Origin: Actinacidiphila yanglinensis | GTDB taxonomy: Bacteria > Actinomycetota > Actinomycetes > Streptomycetales > Streptomycetaceae | Length of the DNA stretch: 64,000 nucleotides | Reading direction: 5' to 3' | Assembly: GCF_900107965.1 (NCBI RefSeq) | Contig: NZ_FNVU01000002.1 | Span: 620,001-684,000, forward strand | The notes under the pieces: generated by a model | Told to the model about the DNA's origin: nothing | The model's input: the letters and a program-made list of their open reading frames with translations, nothing else | Databases searched by the model: none | Program-made: the position numbers and the translations under genes | Part shown: positions 1-8,456 of the stretch, piece by piece | How positions within the stretch are numbered: position 1 is the stretch's first letter | How the letters are laid out: each line of letters opens with the position of its first letter

Positions 1-94
1 ATGCCCCCGGACGAGTTGGGGGATGAGCCGGATGGGCCGCACCACGCCGCCGCGAGAGAGTCGGGGGGTCGGTCGGCAACATGAGGAGAACCCC

Positions 95-703
95 GTGGCA
101 GGCACCATGACAGCAACCGCGACAGGCGGCGGCAGCGCGGCGGCACGCGCCGTTCCGGCCTTCGTCCGGTTCGTCGTCTTCGGCGGCGGGGTCACCCTGC
201 TGGGCAGCGGCGCGCTGCTGCTGATCGGCGATCGCGCACCGGTCGCCGCCGCCAACGCGGTCGTCACCGTCGTCACCACCCTGCTCGCCACCGAACTGCA
301 CACCCGCTTCACCTTCCGGCGCGGCCGGGCGAGTTGGAGCGACCACTGCGCGAGCGGGCTGACCGTCCTGCTGTCGTACCTCTTCACCACCGGCGCGCTG
401 ATCGGCTACGACGCGTGCCACACCGGCGGCGGCGCCCTGGTGCGGCAGGGCGTCTACCTCGCCGCCTCCGGGGCCGCCGGGATCGCCCGCTTCCTGCTGC
501 TGCGTTACGTCTTCGCCCGCACCCGCCGCGTTCCCCGCGCTCAGTCGCCGGCCGCGCGCAGGGTGCGCACCGCGTGGGCCGGGCGGGCCGCGGCGGCCGC
601 CGTGCCGTTCTCCCGGGCCGCCCGCGCGCTGCGCACCCCGCTTCCCGCGCCGGGCCGCGGACCCGAGCCGGTGTCCTTCACCGGGCCCGTCGCGTCCGCC
701 TGA
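95..703 (+). CDS. GtrA-like membrane protein
   Basis: Small polytopic membrane protein of about 202 residues. Four hydrophobic segments can be seen (near residues 16-36, 43-60, 77-98 and 108-128), and the charged stretch HTRFTFRR lies between TM2 and TM3. This matches the GtrA family, which is thought to move polyprenyl-linked sugars across the membrane for cell-surface glycans. I chose the GTG at 95 because AGGAG lies 7 bases upstream; an ATG at 107 is the alternative. About 50 residues after the last TM are Arg/Ala/Pro-rich and not conserved in the family. That tail overlaps the 3' end of the convergent LuxR gene by 163 bp. Family assignment is fairly sure; the substrate is unknown. Confidence 0.7.
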   Translation: MAGTMTATATGGGSAAARAVPAFVRFVVFGGGVTLLGSGALLLIGDRAPVAAANAVVTVVTTLLATELHTRFTFRRGRASWSDHCASGLTVLLSYLFTTGALIGYDACHTGGGALVRQGVYLAASGAAGIARFLLLRYVFARTRRVPRAQSPAARRVRTAWAGRAAAAAVPFSRAARALRTPLPAPGRGPEPVSFTGPVASA

Positions 704-2037
704 GCCGGGATCGCCGCCCCGAGGCCCGGGGCCAGGTCAGCGCCGTGGGCCATGGCCGCGGCCTCCCCGCGCGAGCCCGCGCCGAGCTTGCCCAGGATGT
801 TGGCGACGTGGAACTTCACCGTCGACTCGCTGATGTGCAGCTCCGCCGCGATGTGGCGGTTGCGCCGGCCGAGCGCCAGTTGCTCCAGCACTTCCCGCTC
901 CCTGGGGTGCAGCGACGCCAGCGCGTCCTTCGTCCCCGGCGGCCCGCCGGCGGGCGCCGCGACCGGCGGGTCCAGCGGCACCGTCAGCGTCACCGCGGTG
1001 CCCCAGCCGGGCAGCGCGTCCACCTCGACCCCGCCGTCCAGCGCGGCCAGCCGGTCCGGCACCCGGTGCGACTCCAGCGCGTCCAGCCCCAGCAGCCCGG
1101 GGCCGTCGTCGCGCACCACCGCCCGCAGCCTCTCCTGCTCCAGGGCCCAGCCCACGTGCAGCCGGGCCGGCTCCTCGCCCTGCTCCAGCATCGCCAGCAC
1201 CGCGCCGCGCACCGCGGCCCGCGCGGCGTGCGCCACGTCCGCCGGCAGCGTCCGCCGCGAACCGGGCGGGCGCAGGTCCAGGGCGACCGGGCTGTAGCGC
1301 AGCAGCGCCCGCAACTCGTCGGTGAGCCGGCCGAACGCCGCGTCCGCCGGCTCCTCGCTCATCGTGCGGTCCAGCTCCAGCCCCGCCCTGGTCTCCACCA
1401 GCGCCGCCACCGCGAGGTCCACCGCCGCCCGCCGGGCCGTACGGTCGTCCAGCGACGGCGCGCGCAGGGCGCCGAGGATCGCCGACAGCGCGCTGGCGTG
1501 CGTGTCCGTCAACTCCGCGATGGCCCGCGCCCGCGCGCCGGCCGCCGCCCGGGAACTGGCCGTCGTCACCGGTCCCGCCTCCGCGGTGAGCCGCCGGGTG
1601 TGGGTCATCACCACGTCCCACAGCGCCTGGGTCACCGCCGCCGCGTCCTCCTCCAGCGGTTCGTCCGAGGCGCGCACCACCGCGAGCAGCGAGAGCACGT
1701 GCGTGCCCGGCACCACCACCGCCACCGCGAGCACCGGCCGCCGCCCACCGGCGAGTTCCGCCTCGCCGAGCCACGGCGTCCCCACCGTCACCCGCTCCGC
1801 CAGCCGCCCCAGCTCGGCCGCGGTGATCCGGCCGGTCAGCTCGGCGTTCCCGGCGAACTGCGTCGGCGTGAAGGCGCACACGCTGGCCAGCCGGGCCAGG
1901 CCCACATGCGGCACGACGTCCGCCAGCGCCTCCGACAGCCGGTCCATGGTGTCGGGGAGCGGCGCGGACATCACCGTCAGCGCGCGGGCCAGCGCGTCCT
2001 GCGGGCGTTTCCAGCCATGCGTCTGCATGCGCTCCAC
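541..2037 (-). CDS. LuxR-family regulator with GAF-like and ATPase-like regions
   Basis: A protein of 498 residues. The C-terminal HTH reads LHPREREVLEQLALGRRNR..ISESTVKFHVANILGKLG (about residues 378-432), the classic LuxR/GerE helix-turn-helix. Before it, VRDDGPGLLGLDAL and a G-W-G-T-A-V motif (about 300-350) resemble the ATP-binding (HATPase_c) fold of sensor kinases, and the N-terminal 160 residues look GAF-like. Fused sensor/LuxR proteins of this kind are common in actinomycetes. The start is GTG at 2037 or ATG at 2028. The last 65 residues are low-complexity and run antisense into the GtrA gene, so the reading frame may have been extended by loss of a stop. The signal sensed is unknown. 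Confidence 0.75.
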   Translation of the reverse strand: MERMQTHGWKRPQDALARALTVMSAPLPDTMDRLSEALADVVPHVGLARLASVCAFTPTQFAGNAELTGRITAAELGRLAERVTVGTPWLGEAELAGGRRPVLAVAVVVPGTHVLSLLAVVRASDEPLEEDAAAVTQALWDVVMTHTRRLTAEAGPVTTASSRAAAGARARAIAELTDTHASALSAILGALRAPSLDDRTARRAAVDLAVAALVETRAGLELDRTMSEEPADAAFGRLTDELRALLRYSPVALDLRPPGSRRTLPADVAHAARAAVRGAVLAMLEQGEEPARLHVGWALEQERLRAVVRDDGPGLLGLDALESHRVPDRLAALDGGVEVDALPGWGTAVTLTVPLDPPVAAPAGGPPGTKDALASLHPREREVLEQLALGRRNRHIAAELHISESTVKFHVANILGKLGAGSRGEAAAMAHGADLAPGLGAAIPAQADATGPVKDTGSGPRPGAGSGVRSARAARENGTAAAAARPAHAVRTLRAAGD

Positions 2038-2219
2038 CGTACGGCGTCACCCGACCGGGCGGACTGGTCTTTCGGCCAGGCGAAACCCTCCCAAGAGCCG
2101 GTCGGATCGGGGCCGTCGGGAGGGATGCTGGACGAGGCGGCGCCCGACCGGGGACCTTCCGGAGAGCCCGCCGCCCTCGCTCACGCAAGCCGACGAGACA
2201 CCCAGGAACGGGACACGCC

Positions 2220-3146
2220 ATGACCAAGGCCATCGCCTTCACCGAGTTCGGCAGCGCGGACGTGCTGCACCCCGTCGACGTCGAGCTGCCCGAGCCGGGA
2301 GCCGGGCAGGTGCGGATCGCGGTCCGGGCCGCCGGGGTCAACCCGCTCGACAGCAAGATCAGGACGGGCGCCATGCAGCAGTTCTTCCCGGTCGCCTTCC
2401 CGCACGTGCCCGGCCTCGAAGTGGCCGGTGTGGTCGAGGCGGTGGGCCCCGGCGTCACCGGCTTCGAGGCCGGCACCCCGGTACTGGGCCGGACCGCCAC
2501 CGGTTCCTACGCCGAACAGGCCCTCGCCGACGTGGATCTGCTCACCGTGAAGCCCGACTCCCTGGACTGGGCGCACGCCGCGGCCCTGCCGGTCGCCGCC
2601 GAGACCACCTACCGGGCGCTGGAGCCGCTCGGCCTGCGCTCCGGCGAGACGCTGCTCGTGCACGGCGCCGCGGGCGGGGTGGGCTCCGTCGCCGTCCAGT
2701 TCGCCGTCGCCCGCGGCCTGACCGTCATCGGCACCGCGCGGGAGGACAACCACGCCTACCTGCGGGAGTTGGGCGTCATCCCGGTGCGGTACGGCGACGG
2801 GCTCGTCGAGCGGGTCCGGGCCCTGGCGCCCGGCGGGGTCGACGCCGCCTTCGACCTCTCCGGGCGGCCGGAGGCGCTGATCGACTCCGTCGCCCTCACC
2901 GGCGGCACCGAGCGCGTCATCACCGTCGCCAACGCCGCGACCGCCGCGGAGCACGGCATCGCGTTCACCGGGGGCGGCGGCGACACCGACCGCACCCGGC
3001 CCGGGTACGAGGAGGCGCTCTCCCTGCTCGCCGCGGGAAAGCTGAGGATCGCCCTGCACCACACCTATCCGCTCGCCGAGGCGGCGGAGGCGCAGCGCGC
3101 GAGCGAGGCGGGCCGGCTGACCGGCAAGATCGTCCTGGCGGTCTGA
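2220..3146 (+). CDS. NADP-dependent zinc-free quinone oxidoreductase (MDR family)
   Basis: A 308-residue medium-chain dehydrogenase/reductase of the QOR type. The N-terminal GroES-like domain contains VRAAGVNPLDSKIR and HVPGLEVAGVV. The Rossmann domain carries the nucleotide motif HGAAGGVGSVAVQFA near residue 145. Structural and catalytic zinc ligands are absent, as expected for quinone reductases. Such enzymes reduce quinones or enones with NADPH in the cytoplasm. The ATG at 2220 follows a GGAACGGGA stretch about 8 bases upstream. The gene is divergent from the LuxR regulator (183 bp gap), so that regulator could control it, but nothing in the sequence proves this. Confidence 0.88.
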   Translation: MTKAIAFTEFGSADVLHPVDVELPEPGAGQVRIAVRAAGVNPLDSKIRTGAMQQFFPVAFPHVPGLEVAGVVEAVGPGVTGFEAGTPVLGRTATGSYAEQALADVDLLTVKPDSLDWAHAAALPVAAETTYRALEPLGLRSGETLLVHGAAGGVGSVAVQFAVARGLTVIGTAREDNHAYLRELGVIPVRYGDGLVERVRALAPGGVDAAFDLSGRPEALIDSVALTGGTERVITVANAATAAEHGIAFTGGGGDTDRTRPGYEEALSLLAAGKLRIALHHTYPLAEAAEAQRASEAGRLTGKIVLAV

Positions 3147-3223
3147 CGCCTCTGCCGCCTGAGGCGCCTGCGGCACATCCGGGCCGGAGCGACCGGGGCC
3201 GGTCCGCCCGTTCGCCGCGCGCA

Positions 3224-3264
3224 CGGCAGGGCGGACCGGACTCCGGGTCCGGGCCGCCCTGCCG
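3224..3264. terminator. Bidirectional terminator-like hairpin
   Basis: An 11-bp inverted repeat (CGGCAGGGCGG / CCGCCCTGCCG) with a further internal stem lies between the convergent ends of the quinone oxidoreductase and GH16 genes. There is no U-tract, as is usual in actinomycetes. Confidence 0.6.
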
Positions 3265-3322
3265 CGTTGCCGTCAGGTGAGTCGGGGGCCGTTCACCGCT
3301 GCGCGGAGCGGCGACTCCGGCC

Positions 3323-4363
3323 CTACGGCGCCTTGTTGTAGACCGCCACGTAGTCGATGTTCATCTGCCCGCCGGAGACGGTGGAGGCGTTGGGGCCGCC
3401 GCCGAACGCGTCAGGGAAGCCGCCGCCCATCGCCAGGTCGTAGATGATGAAGAACGGGTGGTCGACAGCGTTCGCCCACGTGGTGGCGTCCACCTGTGTC
3501 GAGTTGACGGTGAAGTAGTTCTGGCCGTCGAGGTACCAGCGGATCTGCTCCGGCGAGACCGAGCGGTCGATCTGCACGGCGTAGGTGTGGTAGCCGGTCT
3601 GGCAGCCGGAGCAGGCGTGCTCGCCCGAGCCGATGCCGGTGGACTCGTTGCAGGGGCCGCCGGGGTTGGTGCCGCAGTGCAGCGTGCCGAACACCGAGCT
3701 GCGGGCGTTGATGTCCTCCAGGATGTCGACCTCGCCCGAGGTCGGCCAGGTCGTGCCGGTACGCAGGGTCGAGCCCAGCATCCAGAACGCGGGCCAGTAA
3801 CCCGCCCCGTTGGAGGTGTTGAGGTCCGGCTGCTGGATCGAGGACTGCATCTCGACCACACCGCCGGCCGGAGCGCCGAACGACGACGACTGCGTCTCGA
3901 TCCGCCCCGACGTCCAGCCCGAGCTGGGATCGGAGCCGGAGTGCAGGGCCTTGAGCACGAGGTGGCCGTTGCCGTCCTCGTAGACGTTGGAGGTGCTGTC
4001 GCTCATGGTCTCGATCTCACCGGTGCCGAAGCTGCTGCCCGGGCCGGTGTCGTACTTCCAGTCCGAACTCGGCACGCCGGTGTTCGCCCCGCCGTTGAAG
4101 TCGTCGCTCCAGGTCGTGGTGAACCCGGCGGGCGGCCCCGGCACGTCGTTCGGCGCGGCGGCCACGGGGACGTCGGCGGCCGTGGGGGTGGCCGCGCCTC
4201 CGGTGCCCGTCGCGGCCGTCATCCCGGCCAGGCTCAACGCGGCGACGGCCACGGTGGCGAAGGCCAGCCGGAGCTTCGACCTGCGGGCCCGGTGCGCCGT
4301 GGGGCCCGAACGGCCTGGCTCGTACGCGGAGTTCTCCTGCTCGTCTTCCTGTCCGCTGGACAT
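3323..4363 (-). CDS. Secreted GH16 endo-beta-glucanase-like glycoside hydrolase
   Basis: About 346 residues. The N-terminus has a charged region followed by a hydrophobic signal (LAFATVAVAALSLAGMTA, about residues 33-50), so the product is exported. The mature domain shows the GH16 active site SGEVDILEDIN, with E211 as likely nucleophile, D213 as helper and E216 as acid/base. W and F residues of GH16 sugar subsites (GYWPAFWMLG) sit just before it. The fold cleaves beta-1,3 or beta-1,3-1,4 glucans such as laminarin or lichenan; exact specificity cannot be read. I chose ATG at 4363 because AGGAG lies 6 bases upstream; a longer frame reaches 4477. There is no carbohydrate-binding module. A LacI-type operator palindrome about 210 bp upstream suggests sugar induction. 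Confidence 0.88.
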   Translation of the reverse strand: MSSGQEDEQENSAYEPGRSGPTAHRARRSKLRLAFATVAVAALSLAGMTAATGTGGAATPTAADVPVAAAPNDVPGPPAGFTTTWSDDFNGGANTGVPSSDWKYDTGPGSSFGTGEIETMSDSTSNVYEDGNGHLVLKALHSGSDPSSGWTSGRIETQSSSFGAPAGGVVEMQSSIQQPDLNTSNGAGYWPAFWMLGSTLRTGTTWPTSGEVDILEDINARSSVFGTLHCGTNPGGPCNESTGIGSGEHACSGCQTGYHTYAVQIDRSVSPEQIRWYLDGQNYFTVNSTQVDATTWANAVDHPFFIIYDLAMGGGFPDAFGGGPNASTVSGGQMNIDYVAVYNKAP

Positions 4364-4571
4364 GCGATCTCCTGTCCCGATCGGAATGTGGGGGTTGCGC
4401 CGGCGCGGCTCCGACCGGTCCACGGCGGCGCGGTGGTGGGGGTGGGGGATGAGCGGGCGGGCGTGCTCACGCCGCACGAGGCCCGGCTCTCGCGAGTGCT
4501 GCGCCGCGGGTGGCCGACATGCGTGTCTCTCCTGACCGGGTGGGGGACCGTGCAGGCTGTGTACGCCCGTT

Positions 4572-4583
4572 GAGAGCGCTCTC
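4572..4583. promoter_or_regulatory. LacI-type operator upstream of GH16 gene
   Basis: Perfect 12-bp palindrome GAGAGCGCTCTC with the central GCGCTC typical of LacI/GalR-family sites; it resembles CebR boxes (TGGGAGCGCTCCCA) of cellulolytic streptomycetes. It lies 209 bp upstream of the GH16 start. No LacI-family gene is in the window. Confidence 0.6.
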
Positions 4584-4788
4584 TTCGTCAGACAGAGGTC
4601 TAGTGCCCCGCGTTTTCGCGGTCAACCAGCCCCACAGAACCCTCACGTAACACCATCCCCATCACCACGACTCGCCCACGGGCCCGCCGTCCGGCGGAGG
4701 TTGGCGGGGCCGGGGCCGGGGTTGGGGGCGGGAGAGGGGGCGGCGCGGGGTGGGGACGGGCGTGGCGGGTTGGGCGATGGCGGGTGCC

Positions 4789-4827
4789 CGGGGCCGAGTA
4801 GTTCCGGTACAGGATTTGGCGCTGAGA
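4789..4827 (+). repeat. Left terminal inverted repeat of Tn3-like element
   Basis: 39 bp, exactly the reverse complement of 8457-8495. The outer end is CGGGGCCGAGTAGTTCCGGT. The preceding five bases (4784-4788) are GTGCC, repeated just beyond the right end. Confidence 0.9.
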
Positions 4828-4931
4828 AGGATCACGATCTGGCTCTCCGCCGATAGGCGGCCCGTCCCTGCCCGTCCCCGACCCGCGAAATCGGCTCGCC
4901 CAGGTCGGGGCCCCACCGCCAGGATGTCCCG

Positions 4932-5498
4932 GTGAGTACCGCGCCGCTCCTGACCTCCGATAGCTACGAACGACTCGTCGCCGGCCTGCGCGGACGAACC
5001 ATCGTCGCGGTCGACTACTTCGTGCTGATGGTCGGAGACGAAGGCACCGATCCCGACGAGTGGGACTACGGCGCGTGGCACGAACCCACGATGGGCGTCG
5101 AGCTGATCATGGACGACGGCGGCACCTACTCGGCTGTGTGGGGCAGCACGTTCGACTACTACGGGGTCGAGCTCCACTTGGCGCCTATGCGCGACTTCCT
5201 CTCCCGCATCGACGAGCCGGGCGGGTCGGCGCGCGTCGTGGTCGCGGATCACGCCCTCTGGGCCGGGGTCGTGTCCGCCCCGATCGAGTCGTGCCGCATC
5301 CAGTGGTGCGGCGAGGAGCACGGCGCCCCGCGTCCGGTGCCGGAAGCCATCCACCTGCGGACCGCCACCGGGCAGGTGTGGATCGCCTCTGGCCGCTCGG
5401 CCACTTACGAGCCTGACGGGCCGGGGCCGTTCTACTTGTGCACCGACGATGTGCTCGTCATCTTCGACACGGATGTCGCCGAGCGCGCCGGACTCTGA
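4932..5498 (+). CDS. Hypothetical protein (element cargo)
   Basis: 188 residues from a GTG start, acidic and rich in aromatic residues, with no signal peptide or membrane segment. I do not recognise the family. The alternating hydrophobic pattern (TIVAVDYFVLMV, GVELIMDDGGTYSAVWG, DDVLVIFDTDVA) suggests a beta-rich soluble fold, and two Cys flank the QW of CRIQWC near residue 122. It starts 105 bp inside the left inverted repeat, so it is the first cargo gene of the transposon-like element. Codon use looks like the rest of the genome. An immunity-type or regulatory role would be a guess. Confidence 0.65.
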   Translation: MSTAPLLTSDSYERLVAGLRGRTIVAVDYFVLMVGDEGTDPDEWDYGAWHEPTMGVELIMDDGGTYSAVWGSTFDYYGVELHLAPMRDFLSRIDEPGGSARVVVADHALWAGVVSAPIESCRIQWCGEEHGAPRPVPEAIHLRTATGQVWIASGRSATYEPDGPGPFYLCTDDVLVIFDTDVAERAGL

Positions 5499-5549
5499 GT
5501 CTGATCAACGGCCTCGAACGGGCTCACGGGCCGACAGCCAGGCGTCCCG

Positions 5550-5861
5550 TCAGCCAGATCGTTCGGCACCGTAGTAGGCCCTGTACTCCCGAAGCTGCCG
5601 CGAAGTGACAAGCAGCTCTACGTAATCGGGCGGTCTTGGTGTAGCCGGATGCAGCGGTGATTCAGCAGGTCGAGCGCATTGTGAATGCCGCCGTCGGACT
5701 CGTCACGGATCCTCTGCAGGCCTTGAATTTCTGCGCCCCTCCAAGATCAGGTAGTCGATCTGCGACCAGCGCGGGTCTGTACCGTCGCTGGGTTGCTTGA
5801 GGGCATCAATCTCGGCCCGCAGTTGGGCGACAGCGGCGACGATCTCCTTATCGGACGCCAC
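5550..5861 (-). pseudogene. Frameshifted small gene after the resolvase
   Basis: Reading the minus strand from the GTG at 5861 gives a helical protein start (ASDKEIVAAVAQLRAEIDAL..WSQIDYLILEG). It then needs a one-base shift near 5735 to continue as AEIQGLQRIRDESDGGIHNA and LDLLNHRCIRLHQ. A second shift near 5625 is needed to reach DYVELLVTSRQLREYRAYYG and a stop at 5550. Codon bias and sense continue across both shifts, so this looks like a real gene of about 100 residues that has decayed. It begins 12 bp after the resolvase stop, in the same frame. The family is not recognised; the N-terminal helix resembles accessory proteins found next to resolvases. Confidence 0.5.
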
Positions 5862-5873
5862 GCTCAGGGACAG

Positions 5874-6230
5874 TCAGCCCTTGGGGTCCCGGTTCCTGAC
5901 GCAGGATTCCGAGCTCTCTGCAGAGCCACGCGCGCAGAGGGTGCCGCCGAGCGAGAGCTTGACGCCGCGGGCGGTGAGCGAGTCGCCGATGTCGCGGGCG
6001 TCAGGGACGGAGCGTGCGAGGCGGTCGAGCTTCGGGACGACGAGGGTGTCGCCGGCGCGCACCGCCGCGAGGGCCTGGGCCAGGCCGGGCCGGTCGCGAT
6101 TGGTTCCGGTCAGTCCGTGGTCCAGGTAGATCCGGTCCTCCGGGACGTCCAGGCTGAGCAGGATCTCGCGCTGGGCTGTGAGGTCCTGCTTGTCCAGACT
6201 GCATCTCGCGTACCCGACGCGTTCGCTCAT
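5874..6230 (-). pseudogene. Truncated serine resolvase/invertase
   Basis: The 118-residue product begins MSERVGYARCSLDKQDLTAQ. It has the resolvase catalytic serine (S11) with its neighbouring Arg, and the motifs DHGLTGTNRDRPGL and PKLDRLARSVPDARDI. After GVKLSLGGTL the sequence turns unrelated (CARGSAESSE) and stops. The rest of the catalytic domain, helix E and the DNA-binding HTH are missing (full resolvases are about 180-200 residues). It is therefore broken, by deletion or frameshift. In Tn3-family elements this enzyme resolves cointegrates at a res site. The divergent 165-bp gap before the HD gene (6231-6395) is where such a site would be expected, but I could not define one. Confidence 0.8.
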
Positions 6231-6395
6231 GCCCGGACCGTACGGTAAGCCCCCGCTCACCGTACAGATCACCGGACACCCTAAATGAGACGCCGTCGGC
6301 GCAGGTCGATCATTCCGACCGGGCAAAATCGCGATTGCTCGGTGGGGGTTCCCCTATCGGACATAAAAGAGGGCCGCGGTCAGTACCCTGACGCG

Positions 6396-6992
6396 GTGAC
6401 GACCGACACCGCTTTGTCGAGGGCTATGGGCTGCACCGTCGACCCGCCGCTGCGCCCGCTGCCTGATCGCGTCGTAGAGCTCCTGACCGAGCTGGGGAGT
6501 TCACCGCGGCTGGCGGCTCACCTGCGGGCCGTCCACGATGTCGCGCACCAAGTGGTCGGCTGAATGAAAGAGCGCCACCCAGCCGTGCTTTTCGACCGCG
6601 AGGCGGTGCTCTTCGGGGCCGCGACACATGACATCGGGAAGACGGTGCACGTCTCCGAGCTCTCTGGACCAGGAGCGGCGCACGAGGAGGCTGGACAGGC
6701 TCTTCTGCTCGGCCGCGGCGTCAGCCCGGAGCTCGCTCGCTTCGCCGCGACACACGCGTCGTGGGCCGAGCCCCGTGTCGGCTTGGAGGACCTCCTGGTG
6801 AGCCTTGCTGACAAGATCTGGAAGAACAAGCGCGTCTCCGACCTGGAGGACCTCGTCGTTGCCCGGCTGGCCGAAGAAACCGGCCGGGCGGCATGGGAGG
6901 AGTTCATCGCTCTCGACGAAGTCCTCTCCCGCATCGGCGATGACGCCGACGGTCGCCTGGCGTTCCAGGCGTCCTTCCCGATCCACACCTGA
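6396..6992 (+). pseudogene. HD-domain phosphohydrolase interrupted by an in-frame stop
   Basis: Two consecutive segments in one frame (GTG 6396 to TGA at 6561-6563, then ATG 6564 to 6992) together make one protein of about 198 residues. The first part ends LRAVHDVAHQVVG and the second continues MKERHPAVLF..FGAATHDIGKTVHV..ADKIWKNKRV. The spaced H...HD...D pattern is the metal-binding core of HD phosphohydrolases. The TGA stands where relatives carry Trp (VVDWLKE-like), so TGG to TGA is the simplest cause. A -10-like TACCCT ends about 8 bases before the GTG, which suggests a leaderless transcript. The ATG at 6564 might restart translation, but that product would lack the first metal ligands. 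It is cargo of the Tn3-like element. Confidence 0.65.
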
Positions 6993-7015
6993 GAGAGGGG
7001 AAGGACACCGCGACG

Positions 7016-7474
7016 ATGAGCCCCGACGGCCCCGGCCAGACGCCGAACATCCCGCCGAGGCCGCAACTTCCCGATCTCGCCGCGGCCCGCGAGCTTGGAC
7101 CTGCGGCGACCGTGGAGGCACGCTGGCAGCAACTGCTGCTCGTCTGGCAGTGGCATCACATGCGGCACGAGATCTTGAAACCGGGAACTGCCTACCCGGG
7201 CATCGTGTCCCTGATCGAGGCGGCCGGAGCGGAGCCGAGACTGCGGCAGTTCTACCCCTTCACCAGCCATTTCAGCCTGAACTTCAGCAGCTTCACGAGC
7301 TACCCGTGGTCAGTTCAGGCGCCGTCGGTCGATCCTCTGCATGACGGGCGGTTCCGTGTCCGCCGTCCTCGAAGTTCGGAGGTCATCGGGTTCGCCCACA
7401 CCGCGGACGCCGCGGTGTCCCTCGTCGTCGGCAACCTCCCGGCCGGGCTCGGCCCGGCCGTCGCCCATGAGTAG
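7016..7474 (+). CDS. DUF6193-like protein (cargo)
   Basis: 152 residues. The stretch AEPRLRQFYPFTSHFSLNFS, then FTSYPWSVQAPSVDPLHDGRF and the C-terminal VVGNLPAGLGPAVA, resembles DUF6193, an uncharacterised family common in Streptomyces and usually encoded near recombination or signalling genes. Family members I know of are about 200-280 residues, so the N-terminal part is probably missing here, although the ATG at 7016 follows a good GAGAGGGGAAGG region. It begins 24 bp after the HD hydrolase and may share its transcript. No catalytic motif, signal peptide or membrane segment is visible. Confidence 0.65.
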   Translation: MSPDGPGQTPNIPPRPQLPDLAAARELGPAATVEARWQQLLLVWQWHHMRHEILKPGTAYPGIVSLIEAAGAEPRLRQFYPFTSHFSLNFSSFTSYPWSVQAPSVDPLHDGRFRVRRPRSSEVIGFAHTADAAVSLVVGNLPAGLGPAVAHE

Positions 7475-7504
7475 ACCGGCCGCTGACGCAAAGACCCGAG
7501 GGCT

Positions 7505-7979
7505 CTACTCCTCGCTGTCGGTGTCCTCGGGAGCCGTTCGGTCCCGCAGGGGCCGCAGACCCTGGGACGGCGAGGTGGCTTCGAAGGCGTAGCGGCCGTG
7601 GAAGTTGATGTGGTGGTTCTGCAGCGGGGAAAGGCGCTTGACGTCCTCCTCGGCCACCGCTTCGCCCGCCATGCGCAGCGCGGTGAGGGCGGCATCCAGG
7701 TATCGGTGTTCCACAGCACCACGGCGTTCAGGACCAGACCGAGGGCGGCGAGCTGGTCTTCTTGGCCGTCGCGGTAGGCCTGACGGATCTGCCCGTTCCC
7801 ACCGTGGGCGATGGTGCGGGCGAGGCGGTGCCGCGACGTGCCCGGCCGCCGTCCGGCGGGACGACGATCTCGACCTTCGCGTCGTCGCCGGCCTCCTCCA
7901 GGCGGGCCTGCATCTGCCGCCACCCGGCGTCCAGGGCGCACACCTGTCCGGCCAGGTGCTCGGTTGCGTCTTTGACTGA
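7505..7979 (-). pseudogene. Tn3-family transposase remnant
   Basis: Minus-strand fragments in three frames add up to pieces of a Tn3 transposase. One is CALDAGWRQMQARLEEAGDD (about 7940-7870). Another is IAHGGNGQIRQAYRDGQEDQ followed by LAALGLVLNAVVLWNT (about 7818-7705). After a one-base deletion at about 7705 comes RYLDAALTALRMAGEAVAEE followed by DVKRLSPLQNHHINFHGRYAF, ending in a stop at 7505. GQEDQL..LGLVLNAVVLWNT and RLSPL..HIN..GRY are the hallmark C-terminal sequences of TnpA. A full TnpA is about 1,000 residues; only about 150 remain, with an internal deletion between the first and second fragments. The protein cannot be functional. Confidence 0.82.
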
Positions 7980-8046
7980 ACGGCCTCAAACCCGCCGCAG
8001 CCTGTGCTATCGACAAAGCCGCTGCCTTGGCTGATGGCGCGGGTAC

Positions 8047-8391
8047 TCACGTGCTGTCCAGAGCGTCAGCGTGCTGAGTGAGTTCCGCCGCGATGTCGTC
8101 CCAGTCCGGCCCGTGCAGCCACAGGTTCTCTGCGGCCGACCTGAGCAAAGCCGGCTCGTCCGGCCGCTGCAGGAGCGCAAGCCGGTAGGCGAGGTTGCGG
8201 ACCCACACCGGGAGGCGGCCGTCGACCACGTTCGGGCAGAGCTCATGCAGCATCGAGAGGATCGTGTCCACGTCCGCGAAGGTCAGCTCCTCGACGAAGT
8301 AGTGCTCGCGGTGCTCCTGGCCGCACTCCGGTGTGGGGCGGTACTCATCTCCGTAGAGACAGCGGGCGTGCTCCGTCAGCGTCTTGTGCAC
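8047..8391 (-). CDS. Small hypothetical protein (cargo)
   Basis: 114 residues, acidic, starting MHKTLTEHARCLYGDEYRPT, with helical segments (FADVDTILSMLHELCP, LLRSAAENLWL) and no signal or membrane segment. It lies between the right inverted repeat (66 bp upstream of its start) and the transposase remnant and is transcribed in the same direction as both broken recombination genes. The family is not recognised. Codon usage and length suggest a real gene. In Tn3-like elements this position is often taken by passenger genes. Confidence 0.55.
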   Translation of the reverse strand: MHKTLTEHARCLYGDEYRPTPECGQEHREHYFVEELTFADVDTILSMLHELCPNVVDGRLPVWVRNLAYRLALLQRPDEPALLRSAAENLWLHGPDWDDIAAELTQHADALDST

Positions 8392-8456
8392 GGGCTGGAG
8401 CCTACGGCGTCGCGATCCGCCAGATAGAACTCAGCCCCAGGTCAGCCCGTGATCGA

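Noticed and set aside
334-2223. Long plus-strand frame antisense to the LuxR gene
   Set aside because: Arg/Pro/His-rich translation typical of a GC-rich shadow frame; the minus strand has a complete LuxR protein.
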